Shown: positions 1 through 5,915 of the stretch, one piece after another | Layout: every line of letters starts with the position of its first letter | Position numbering within the stretch: the stretch's first letter is position 1 | Assembly (NCBI GenBank): GCA_964530915.1 | Contig: CAZHCK010000036.1 | Coordinates: forward strand, 1 to 23,242 | From: Cloacibacterium sp964530915 | GTDB taxonomy: Bacteria > Bacteroidota > Bacteroidia > Flavobacteriales > Weeksellaceae | Direction: 5' to 3' | Length of the DNA stretch: 23,242 nucleotides | Notes under the pieces: model-generated | Database searches by the model: none | What the model saw: the letters and a program-made list of their open reading frames with translations, nothing else | Told to the model about the DNA's origin: nothing | Translations under genes and position numbers: made by a program

Positions 1-145
1 CTCCATCTTTTATAGTTACTAAAGAAGTGTAATCTTGATTCTTAATCATTAAAGATATTCTCAGTTTATCATTATATGCAAATGGCGGAAAATTATCATT
101 TTCCCAAAACCCAAAAATATTTCTAATATCCGTTGTGAAACTCAT
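1..145 (-). CDS. Hypothetical protein, N-terminal part (cut by window edge)
   Basis: An open frame starts with ATG at 145 and runs without a stop to base 1, giving about 48 residues (begins MSFTTDIRNIFGFWEND). It lies 19 nt after the stop of the gene ending at 165, on the same strand, so the two are probably co-transcribed. The visible part is soluble and has no signal peptide. I do not recognise the family. The remainder lies outside the window, so length and function cannot be judged. Confidence 0.6.
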   Translation of the reverse strand, partial: MSFTTDIRNIFGFWENDNFPPFAYNDKLRISLMIKNQDYTSLVTIKDG

Positions 146-164
146 CGTAATTTATTTATTATGA

Positions 165-518
165 TTATGGTAATATAGGAGTAATTGTTACTACATATTT
201 TCCTATTTTTTTATTTTTGGTATGTTCTCCTTCTATTTGAAGATAAATATTCTCTTTAAATTCCATTTGCTGATATAATGCATCAAAATCTGTTGGATAA
301 TCTGTTGGTTCCAAATTATGCTTTAAAAATAAAATTCTTCCACGGCTATTAAAACCTTGAAAGTCAATCATTATCTCCATTTTGCAATTCGTTATATTTT
401 TTGTTGAAGTTCTAATTGATACATAAGCATTAAAATTTATGTTTCCATGATTATCACTTAATTGAAGATCACTAATAAATTCTTTTAATTGACTTTGACT
501 TAGAATATCTTTATCCAT
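165..518 (-). CDS. Hypothetical protein, about 117 aa
   Basis: This is a small soluble protein with no signal peptide, no transmembrane segment and no motif I recognise. The reading frame can be extended upstream to a TTG at 563, but the first ATG is at 518. The protein from there (MDKDILSQSQLKEF...) looks natural, whereas the extension is Cys-rich and untypical, so I place the start at 518. The pattern is alternating beta-type segments (for example INFNAYVSIRT, then MEIMIDFQGF) and an acidic, aromatic middle, suggesting a small beta-rich fold. It probably forms an operon with the truncated gene at 1-145. The pair is noticeably AT-rich. Function unknown. Confidence 0.6.
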   Translation of the reverse strand: MDKDILSQSQLKEFISDLQLSDNHGNINFNAYVSIRTSTKNITNCKMEIMIDFQGFNSRGRILFLKHNLEPTDYPTDFDALYQQMEFKENIYLQIEGEHTKNKKIGKYVVTITPILP

Positions 519-591
519 AATGTTTTTTATAAAATTACACCTAACGGTACAGCAGATTTTCAAATTTCTTCAAGCGAAAAAGCACATCATT

Positions 592-613
592 CAAATTTAC
601 AAAAGTTTTGTAA
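592..613 (-). promoter_or_regulatory. Possible promoter -7 box overlapped by a palindrome
   Basis: Read on the minus strand, 599-592 is TAAATTTG, a full match to the Bacteroidota -7 consensus TAnnTTTG, 74 bp before the ATG at 518. No TTG is seen at the right spacing upstream, so this half of the call is weak. The box shares three bases with a 17-bp palindrome at 597-613 (TTACAAAA, one central base, TTTTGTAA), which could be an operator. Confidence 0.35.
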
Positions 614-659
614 AAAATAAATATTTATAAATAAACAGCAAATCTTAAACGTCTTCTTT

Positions 660-1394
660 TTAATCTCCTTCAGCATCAAAGTTTAATGGCCATTTAAAAG
701 TATATTTAATTTCCTTTTCAAAGACTTTGGCAACGGTCCATTTTCCTTTTACTTTTTTTATACTAAATTTTATATCTTCAAAAAACATTTCGCTATTGGG
801 CACTTTGGGTTCTATGTCTATATTAGAAATGTTCCCATCTTTTTCTACAACAAAACTTACAATAAATTTACCATGAGGAGTGTAGGTGTCCCAATCAATA
901 TAGGCTTCTAAATTCTTTTTTACTTCTTGGGAAAAAGCAGAAATTCCACCATGATAATGAGGGGGCACAATTTTTTTCGTAATGTCATAATGGACTTGAT
1001 AATTTTCAAAAAAATGCTTCGGGAAAAAAGGAAAATCAAAATAAGCAGAAACAGCTTTTCCGTTTTTTGTAGCAGGTTGCCAATTTCGTAAACTTCCCAA
1101 AGATTTTATGGCTAAATCATAGGCACATTTATTCTTTTCGGCAGAAATCACATCATTTTTCTTTTTGATTAAAATAGGTTTTCCCGTTTCGTCAATTTTC
1201 AGAGTAACCCAATACATTTCATTGTCATCACAAGGTTTTAATCCGCTTCTCGTAAAGAAGTCTTGCATTTCGGCAAACATTTGTTCAGCATCGTCTTTAT
1301 AAGCAGATTGACCTTCTGGATATTCTGATAAGACAGTTTGAGAAAAAAACATCCCAAAAAAGAAAATAAAAAGGAATTGAAGTGTTTTTTTCAT
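660..1394 (-). CDS. Exported protein with two TonB-C-like domains
   Basis: A secreted or periplasmic protein of about 244 residues. The N-terminus is a clear signal peptide: MKK followed by a Phe/Leu-rich stretch ending near FFSQTVLS. Two segments resemble the C-terminal domain of TonB and related energy-transducer proteins. The first (about residues 30-110) contains a NWQPATKNGKAV-like motif. The second (about 155-240) has the pattern FIVSFVVEKDGNISNIDI with a later KWTVAKVFEK. There is no TonB inner-membrane anchor linked to a Pro-rich spacer, so it is unlikely to be a true energiser; stand-alone TonB-C-like domains are common in Flavobacteriia. The first ATG is at 1394; a TTG at 1409 is less likely. 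It lies 47 nt after the LolA-like gene on the same strand and is probably co-transcribed with it. Confidence 0.7.
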   Translation of the reverse strand: MKKTLQFLFIFFFGMFFSQTVLSEYPEGQSAYKDDAEQMFAEMQDFFTRSGLKPCDDNEMYWVTLKIDETGKPILIKKKNDVISAEKNKCAYDLAIKSLGSLRNWQPATKNGKAVSAYFDFPFFPKHFFENYQVHYDITKKIVPPHYHGGISAFSQEVKKNLEAYIDWDTYTPHGKFIVSFVVEKDGNISNIDIEPKVPNSEMFFEDIKFSIKKVKGKWTVAKVFEKEIKYTFKWPLNFDAEGD

Positions 1395-1441
1395 GAGATT
1401 ATTTTTCAAAAGTAGAGTTTTTCAAAGCGTTTATCATTTAA

Positions 1442-2152
1442 TTATTGAAAATCACTATTACTGATGTTTTTATTGTAGTATAAATCTACCGTTTTAGCAA
1501 CTTGGTTTCCATTTTCTGAAACAAAAGTCTGCTTAGTTTCATAAATCAAATCGCCAAATTTTTGGTAATCTTCAAAATAAACCACCGTAAAAGTGTTTTT
1601 TTCTGGATTTTCTACCACTTCTAATTTTGCTAAAAGATGAGTGTTTTTGTTGTAGTACAAATAACTAACTTTTCCATTTACTAGTGTAGCTTTTATTTTG
1701 TCACAATCTTTTTGATTCACTTTTTCTTCGCCTAAATATTCTAGAGTGTAAAGGCTTGGGTCTAAGTAATCTAAACTATTAATGATGTGGCGACGATAGT
1801 TTTTATCTTTGAATTGTTCTGGGTCTGCAATGGTTTTTTGACCATTTATTACGTCATATCCTATTTTTCCGTCATAAAAAGACTTATAAACCACCCTTCC
1901 CTGGTATTCTATTTCGAAACTTCCTTTATTGGGCGCCATTTCTTTGGTAATCCAAAATACATTTCTGCCTTCCATTACGGTTTCAGATTTAGAATAAAGG
2001 GTTTTGATATTTTCTAGGAGTTTTCTTCCGCCTTGAGCTTGAATAGATTTTTCAATAATTTGAATGGATTTGTTGGTTTCTGAATTTGAATTTTGAGCCA
2101 ATAAAGCATTAACCGACAGCAATAATGCGCAAAGCATTGTAGTAAATTTCAT
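1442..2152 (-). CDS. Exported LolA-like (outer-membrane lipoprotein-sorting type) protein
   Basis: 236 residues, beginning with a signal peptide (MKFTTMLCALLLSVNALLAQ, cleavage probably after Ala19). The rest is mostly alternating beta strands with one early amphipathic helix (NKSIQIIEKSIQAQGGRKLLENIKT). It contains the typical pattern of the Bacteroidota LolA/LppX-like group: an early helix, a segment comparing a 'before' state (FEIEYQGRVVYKSFYDGKIGYDV), a central LEYLGEEKVNQKDCDKIKAT strand pair and a YLYYNKNTHLLAKLE hairpin. Such proteins have a half-barrel fold that binds lipid or lipoprotein acyl chains. The substrate is not evident here. It is the first gene of a two-gene unit with the TonB-C-like gene and is divergent from the ATP synthase locus. 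Confidence 0.65.
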   Translation of the reverse strand: MKFTTMLCALLLSVNALLAQNSNSETNKSIQIIEKSIQAQGGRKLLENIKTLYSKSETVMEGRNVFWITKEMAPNKGSFEIEYQGRVVYKSFYDGKIGYDVINGQKTIADPEQFKDKNYRRHIINSLDYLDPSLYTLEYLGEEKVNQKDCDKIKATLVNGKVSYLYYNKNTHLLAKLEVVENPEKNTFTVVYFEDYQKFGDLIYETKQTFVSENGNQVAKTVDLYYNKNISNSDFQ

Positions 2153-2412
2153 GGTTTATAGTTTTTAATAATGATAAGTGATAACGACATAAGAGAAAAA
2201 GCGAAAAGATTATCATCTAATCGTTTGATAAATATTTGATAATGAATTCTATGAAACAAAGGAGAGAATAGTGATTTCAATTTTCGAGTTTCAATGGTTT
2301 AGTTTTGAACAAATATAAGGAAAAGAAGCAAAAATTTCATAAAATAATTTCTGCTGATGAGCTATTTTTATACATCATAACGGATTCCTTCGAAACCTAA
2401 TCAAAAAACATT

Positions 2413-2516
2413 ATAACTTCATAACCTCATAACCTCATAACTTCATAACTTCATAACTTCATAACTTCATAACTTCATAACTTCATAACTTCATAACTTC
2501 ATCACCTGATAACATC
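2413..2516. repeat. 8-bp tandem repeat, 11 clean copies plus 2 degenerate
   Basis: From 2413 to 2500 the sequence is eleven consecutive 8-bp units: nine are ATAACTTC and two (2421-2428 and 2429-2436) are ATAACCTC. Two decayed units follow (ATCACCTG, ATAACATC) to 2516. There are no spacers, so this is a microsatellite and not a CRISPR array. The unit length is not a multiple of three and there is no frame, so it is non-coding. Its right edge lies 35-50 bp upstream of the -33 element of the ATP synthase promoter, so changes in copy number by replication slippage could move upstream sequence relative to the promoter. Confidence 0.95.
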
Positions 2517-2550
2517 AACTAAATCGTAAAACATGACATTTATCATATTT

Positions 2551-2582
2551 TTTGTCATTCCGCTCAGATTTATATAGTTTTA
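2551..2582 (+). promoter_or_regulatory. Promoter of the ATP synthase locus
   Basis: TTTG at 2551-2554, then 20 bp, then TAGTTTTA at 2575-2582. This fits the Bacteroidota sigma-70-type promoter (TTTG, 19-21 bp, TAnnTTTG) except for the last base of the -7 box. Transcription would start around 2588, about 10 nt before the ATG of atpZ at 2599, giving a very short leader. Confidence 0.65.
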
Positions 2583-2598
2583 CACCAAATTAAAAACA

Positions 2599-2862
2599 AT
2601 GGCTCTACAAGACCCAAATGCTCCGAAAACTCCTGAAGAACAACAGGAAGAGTACAAAAAAAATCCCATGCGTTTGTACGGAATTTATTCTTCCATCGTG
2701 TTTCAAATGTTGGCCATCATTGCTTTGGGATTTTGGGGAGGGAAGAAAATTAATGATTATCTAGAATTGCCCAATGATTTATTAACCGTTGCCATCGGAT
2801 TATCAGGATTAGGATTAGCCTTGTACAGTACCTTAAAACAATTAGAAAATATAAACAAATAA
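2599..2862 (+). CDS. atpZ: AtpZ/AtpI-family ATP synthase accessory protein
   Basis: 87 residues. The hydrophilic N-terminus (about 25 residues, rich in Pro, Glu, Gln and Lys) is followed by two predicted transmembrane helices at about 29-47 (FQMLAIIALGFWGGKKI) and 59-79 (LLTVAIGLSGLGLALYSTL). The gene order (small two-helix protein first in the ATP synthase operon) and the GFWGGKKI-type first helix match the AtpZ/AtpI family. These proteins aid assembly of the membrane c-ring or supply ions near the F0 part; the exact role in this group is not settled. The start follows the promoter at 2551-2582 by a few bases. The stop is 5 nt before the next start, so the two are tightly coupled. Confidence 0.8.
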   Translation: MALQDPNAPKTPEEQQEEYKKNPMRLYGIYSSIVFQMLAIIALGFWGGKKINDYLELPNDLLTVAIGLSGLGLALYSTLKQLENINK

Positions 2863-2867
2863 TACGC

Positions 2868-3239
2868 ATGAAACAGTCTACCTCTTGGTTATACATTGTT
2901 CTATTTATTCTGGTCTTTTTTTTACATTTTGCGATATGGCAACTTTATGTAAATGACTTTCAAGTCATATTTATTCGCTATTATCTTTTCTTAACCATTT
3001 TATTTATGATGGTCATCACCATTATGTCTATTGTGAAAAAGATTTATCCAGAGTATATCGGTTTTACTTTTATGGGACTCATGCTCTTTAAGTTGAGTAT
3101 TATGTTCTTGGTAATGAATAAATTACAATTGTCTGAGGTGCCATATCACAAGTATCATTTTATACCACCTTACCTTGTTTCTTTACTATTAGAAACATTG
3201 TTCGCAATCGGTTTATTGAAAGAACAAAAAAATAACTAA
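2868..3239 (+). CDS. Small four-helix membrane protein of the ATP synthase locus
   Basis: 123 residues with four hydrophobic segments at about 7-28, 33-55, 63-86 and 95-116, and short Lys/Tyr-containing loops. No catalytic motif is visible. Its place, between atpZ and atpB and 5 nt after atpZ, recalls AtpI in other bacteria (a four-helix protein that helps c-ring assembly). In Flavobacteriia this position is commonly held by a family of unknown function, which I think corresponds to DUF6168, but I cannot confirm that from sequence alone. It most likely acts in the inner membrane in assembly or operation of F0. atpB follows 64 nt later and has its own promoter in that gap. Confidence 0.65.
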   Translation: MKQSTSWLYIVLFILVFFLHFAIWQLYVNDFQVIFIRYYLFLTILFMMVITIMSIVKKIYPEYIGFTFMGLMLFKLSIMFLVMNKLQLSEVPYHKYHFIPPYLVSLLLETLFAIGLLKEQKNN

Positions 3240-3246
3240 ATCATGC

Positions 3247-3277
3247 TTTGTTAATTTGTTTTTTTATCATATTTTTG
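3247..3277 (+). promoter_or_regulatory. Internal promoter before atpB
   Basis: TTTG at 3247-3250, 19 bp, then TATTTTTG at 3270-3277: a full match to the Bacteroidota promoter pattern. The expected start near 3284 gives a leader of about 20 nt before the atpB ATG at 3304. This would let the structural genes be transcribed independently of atpZ and the small membrane protein. Confidence 0.7.
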
Positions 3278-3303
3278 CAAAACTTTTAAAATAACATAAA
3301 TCA

Positions 3304-4464
3304 ATGCTGAAAAGAGGAGTTTTATTAATCGGTTTTTTATCTACATTTTCACTTTCTTTGGCGCAACATCATGAGGCTGCAGCAGAAACTAAACCTGCTA
3401 CAGAAACGAAAGTTGTAAGTGCTGAAGAAGCAGAAAAAGAACAAATAAAGAAAGAGAATAAGGAGTTTATCGACCATCACTTGTTAGATGCTCACAGCTT
3501 TGATATTATGGTGGAAAAGAAAGCTGACGGTACAGAACACCACATCGGTTTTCCACTTCCTGTTATTTTCTATGATGAAGCAAACGGTCTTCATGCTTTC
3601 ATGAGTTCAGAATTTCACCACGGTAAAGAAATGAAAGATGCTCATGGCAAAAAATACAATGTAGTAGAAAGCAAAGGCGCAAACTACGCTTTATACCACG
3701 AAAAAATTGTGAAAACGGATGCTTCTGGTGCCATTACTTTAGATGACCACGGTCACGCTACCAATGCAAAAGTTTTAGACTTATCTATCACTAAAAGTGT
3801 TTTAATGATTCTATGCGCATCGTTATTGATGATTGTAATCTTTGGTTCTATGGCTAGAAATTATAAGAAATCGCCAATTCCTACAGGTGCTGGTAAATTA
3901 TTTGAACCATTAGTAATCTTCATTAGAGATGAGATTGCTATTCCAAACATCGGAGCGAAATATCACAAATATATTTCTTACTTATTGACTATTTTCTTCT
4001 TCATTTTATTCCTGAACGTATTTGGTTTATTGCCTTTCGGGATTAATGTAACAGGGAATTTAGCCATTACAGCTGCTTTAGCAATTTTTACCTTCATTAT
4101 TACGCAGTTTACTGCAAACAGAAACTATTGGCAACACATCTTCTGGATGCCAGGTTTACCGTTCTTAATGAAATTGGTAATGATTCCTATTGAATTAATC
4201 GGGATGGTAATTAAGCCGTTTGCATTGTTAATACGTCTCTTTGCAAACATGTCAGCAGGACACATCGTAATTATGTCATTAATTGCAATGATTTATTACT
4301 TCCAAAATGTAATTGCAGGCGTTGCATTCCCATTCTTAACATTTGTATTGTATCTATTAGAGATATTAGTAGCGTTCTTACAAGCGTATATCTTCACCAT
4401 GCTTTCTGCGGTTTACTTCGGAATGGCAAATGAAGAGCATCACCACGAAGAAGCTCATCACTAA
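3304..4464 (+). CDS. atpB: ATP synthase F0 subunit a
   Basis: 386 residues, much longer than the 271 of E. coli subunit a. Residues 1-20 (MLKRGVLLIGFLSTFSLSLA) are a signal peptide. Residues 21 to about 160 are a hydrophilic, His- and Lys-rich stretch expected outside the inner membrane, with several HH and HxH motifs. Membrane helices start at about 163 (SVLMILCASLLMIVIFG). The key motif of the family is IRLFANMSAGH; its Arg, at 311, is the residue that acts in proton transfer to the c-ring. The C-terminus is again His-rich (NEEHHHEEAHH). The long exported N-terminal part is a known trait of Bacteroidota subunit a, but its purpose is not established. Subunit a provides the two half-channels for protons next to the c-ring. 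Confidence 0.95.
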   Translation: MLKRGVLLIGFLSTFSLSLAQHHEAAAETKPATETKVVSAEEAEKEQIKKENKEFIDHHLLDAHSFDIMVEKKADGTEHHIGFPLPVIFYDEANGLHAFMSSEFHHGKEMKDAHGKKYNVVESKGANYALYHEKIVKTDASGAITLDDHGHATNAKVLDLSITKSVLMILCASLLMIVIFGSMARNYKKSPIPTGAGKLFEPLVIFIRDEIAIPNIGAKYHKYISYLLTIFFFILFLNVFGLLPFGINVTGNLAITAALAIFTFIITQFTANRNYWQHIFWMPGLPFLMKLVMIPIELIGMVIKPFALLIRLFANMSAGHIVIMSLIAMIYYFQNVIAGVAFPFLTFVLYLLEILVAFLQAYIFTMLSAVYFGMANEEHHHEEAHH

Positions 4465-4465
4465 T

Positions 4466-4565
4466 AAGAACCAAGTGAAAAGAGTCAAGAGCCAAGTAGA
4501 AAGTTATCATTTTGAACTCGAAACTAGGTTCTCAAAACTCAAAACGTAAAAGTAGAAACTAATTT
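4466..4565. repeat. Two 7-bp-period degenerate repeat tracts between atpB and atpE
   Basis: From 4466 to 4507 six 7-bp units can be read: AAGAACC, AAGTGAA, AAGAGTC, AAGAGCC, AAGTAGA, AAGTTAT. From 4517 to 4565 seven further units of the same length follow in another phase and sequence: CTCGAAA, CTAGGTT, CTCAAAA, CTCAAAA, CGTAAAA, GTAGAAA, CTAATTT. They fill most of the 116-nt atpB-atpE spacer. No coding frame or promoter pattern was seen in it. Confidence 0.75.
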
Positions 4566-4580
4566 TTAAAATTATATATT

Positions 4581-4775
4581 ATGGAAATTCCAAAACTAGT
4601 AGGTGCAGGTTTAGTAGTAATCGGAGCAGGTTTAGGTATCGGTAAAATCGGTGCTGCTGCTTTAGAAGGTATGGCTCGTCAGCCAGAACAAGCTGGTAAA
4701 TTACAAACTGCAATGCTTATTGCTGCTGCACTAGTTGAAGGTCTTGCATTTGCTGCATTATTTGCTGTAAACTAA
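4581..4775 (+). CDS. atpE: ATP synthase F0 subunit c
   Basis: 64 residues forming the expected hairpin of two helices. Helix 1 is Gly-rich (GAGLVVIGAGLGIGKIGAAALEGMA), the polar loop holds the conserved Arg-Gln-Pro (residues 33-35) that contacts the F1 stalk, and helix 2 carries the ion-binding carboxylate Glu53 in ALVEGLAF. A Gly follows the Glu and no Gln is evident in the ion-binding part of helix 1, so I infer proton rather than sodium coupling. The protein is short for the family (E. coli has 79) but complete. The gene is isolated on both sides: a repeat-filled spacer upstream and a terminator-like hairpin 14 nt downstream. That fits the need for many c copies per enzyme. Confidence 0.95.
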   Translation: MEIPKLVGAGLVVIGAGLGIGKIGAAALEGMARQPEQAGKLQTAMLIAAALVEGLAFAALFAVN

Positions 4776-4787
4776 GACTCAAAAAAA

Positions 4788-4827
4788 TAGCACTCACCCG
4801 TAACGGTTGGTTACGGGAAGTGTTTTT
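4788..4827 (+). terminator. Terminator-like hairpin between atpE and atpF
   Basis: CCCGTAAC (4797-4804) pairs with GTTACGGG (4810-4817) across a 5-nt loop. After a small bulge the stem continues with CACT (4791-4794) and AGTG (4819-4822). It is followed by T5 at 4823-4827 and preceded by A7 at 4781-4787. This has the form of an intrinsic terminator but sits inside the operon, 14-15 nt after the atpE stop. I infer partial termination or protection of the atpE 3' end. Confidence 0.75.
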
Positions 4828-4860
4828 AAAAATTAAATAAAAAAAATATATAAAAATCTT

Positions 4861-5358
4861 ATGGGATTATTAGAGAATTTTTCGTCAGGTTTGTTCATCA
4901 TTCAGTCAGTTATTTTCTTGATACTTCTTTTCGTGTTAGGAAAATTTGCATGGAAGCCTATTCTTACTGCTTTAAATGAGAGAGAAGTTTCTATTCAAGA
5001 CGCTATTAACCAAGCTAAATTGGCTAAAGAAGAAGTTGCAAATCTTAAAGCAGACAATGAGAGAATCATTCGTGAAGCTAAAGCTGAACGTGATGCCATC
5101 TTAAAAGAAGCGAGAGAGTTAAAAGACAAAATCGTAGGTGAAGCAAAAGACCTTGCAAAATCTGAAGGAGACAAAATGATTGAACAAGCAAAACAATCAA
5201 TCAATGCTGAGAAAAATGCAGCAATGGCTGATATCAAAAATCAAATAGGTTCTCTTTCTGTAGAAATTGCAGAAACCATTCTAAAACAAAAATTAGATAA
5301 TGCTGATGCTCACAACGCATTAGTTGAAAAAATCATTAATAAATCTAACTTAAATTAA
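4861..5358 (+). CDS. atpF: ATP synthase F0 subunit b
   Basis: 165 residues. One membrane helix near the N-terminus (about 11-32, FIIQSVIFLILLFVLGKFAW) leads into KPILTALNEREVSIQDAI, the usual motif at the start of the peripheral stalk. A long charged coiled coil rich in Ala, Lys and Glu follows to about residue 140. Subunit b dimers form the stator linking F0 to delta and alpha. The start is preceded by a very A-rich segment. The stop (5356-5358) is one base before the ATG of atpH, so the two are translationally coupled. Confidence 0.95.
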   Translation: MGLLENFSSGLFIIQSVIFLILLFVLGKFAWKPILTALNEREVSIQDAINQAKLAKEEVANLKADNERIIREAKAERDAILKEARELKDKIVGEAKDLAKSEGDKMIEQAKQSINAEKNAAMADIKNQIGSLSVEIAETILKQKLDNADAHNALVEKIINKSNLN

Positions 5359-5359
5359 T

Positions 5360-5899
5360 ATGCTAACCTCTAAAGTAGCGAAAAGATATGCACAAGGTTT
5401 ACTAGACTTTACGCAAGAGTCTGGGAACACGGCTTCTATTTTTTCGGAAATGAAAGATCTAGTAAAGATTTTTAATGATTCTAAGGAATTAAAGAACTTC
5501 TTTGCTTCGCCAATCATAGACGCTAAAAAGAAAACCAAAGCAGCCTTAGAAATCTTTGCTCAGTTTTCACCAGTAAGTAAGAATCTCATTACTTTGGTGA
5601 TTAAACAAGGTAGAGAAAGTCATCTGCAAGATATAGCTCAAGAGTTTATCAATAAAGTAGAAGACTTACAAGGCGTACAGAGAGTTACCTTAACCGTAGC
5701 TTCTGAACTGTCTCAGAAAAATGTAGAAGACATTGTAAAATCTTCATCTTTAGTAGACCATACTAAAAATTACGACCTAAAAGTGGTAGTAAACCCTGAA
5801 ATTATTGGCGGGTATATCTTAAGAGTAGGAGACCAACAGGTGGATACTTCTGTAAGAACTAAACTAAGCCAAGTGAAAAAAGAATTTCAATTAAATTAA
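5360..5899 (+). CDS. atpH: ATP synthase F1 subunit delta
   Basis: 179 residues, normal length for the family. The N-terminus LTSKVAKRYAQGLLDF is the standard helix that docks on the alpha subunits. The C-terminal third contains the conserved strand region VEDLQGVQRVTLTVASELSQ and the GGYILRVGDQQVDTSVRTKLSQVK motif typical of delta/OSCP. It anchors the peripheral b stalk to the top of F1. It begins one base after atpF and is followed by atpA 16 nt later. Confidence 0.95.
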   Translation: MLTSKVAKRYAQGLLDFTQESGNTASIFSEMKDLVKIFNDSKELKNFFASPIIDAKKKTKAALEIFAQFSPVSKNLITLVIKQGRESHLQDIAQEFINKVEDLQGVQRVTLTVASELSQKNVEDIVKSSSLVDHTKNYDLKVVVNPEIIGGYILRVGDQQVDTSVRTKLSQVKKEFQLN

Positions 5900-5915
5900 G
5901 TTAAAAAACCATAAA

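Larger units (their letters stand above)
2153..2598. other. Divergent 446-nt intergenic region
   Basis: No coding frame of credible length is present. It holds, from left to right: the AT-rich leader of the minus-strand LolA-like gene; a minus-strand match to the -7 consensus at 2317-2310 (TATATTTG) without a convincing -33 element; the 8-bp tandem repeat array at 2413-2516; and the plus-strand promoter for the ATP synthase locus at 2551-2582. Confidence 0.7.

Noticed and set aside
1787..2017. 76-residue Phe/Ile-rich frame opposite the LolA-like gene
   Set aside because: It looks hydrophobic only because it is antisense to an AT-rich gene; no promoter or independent support.
2413..2516. CRISPR-like repeat array
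   Set aside because: The units are 8 bp and contiguous with no spacers, and no cas genes are present.
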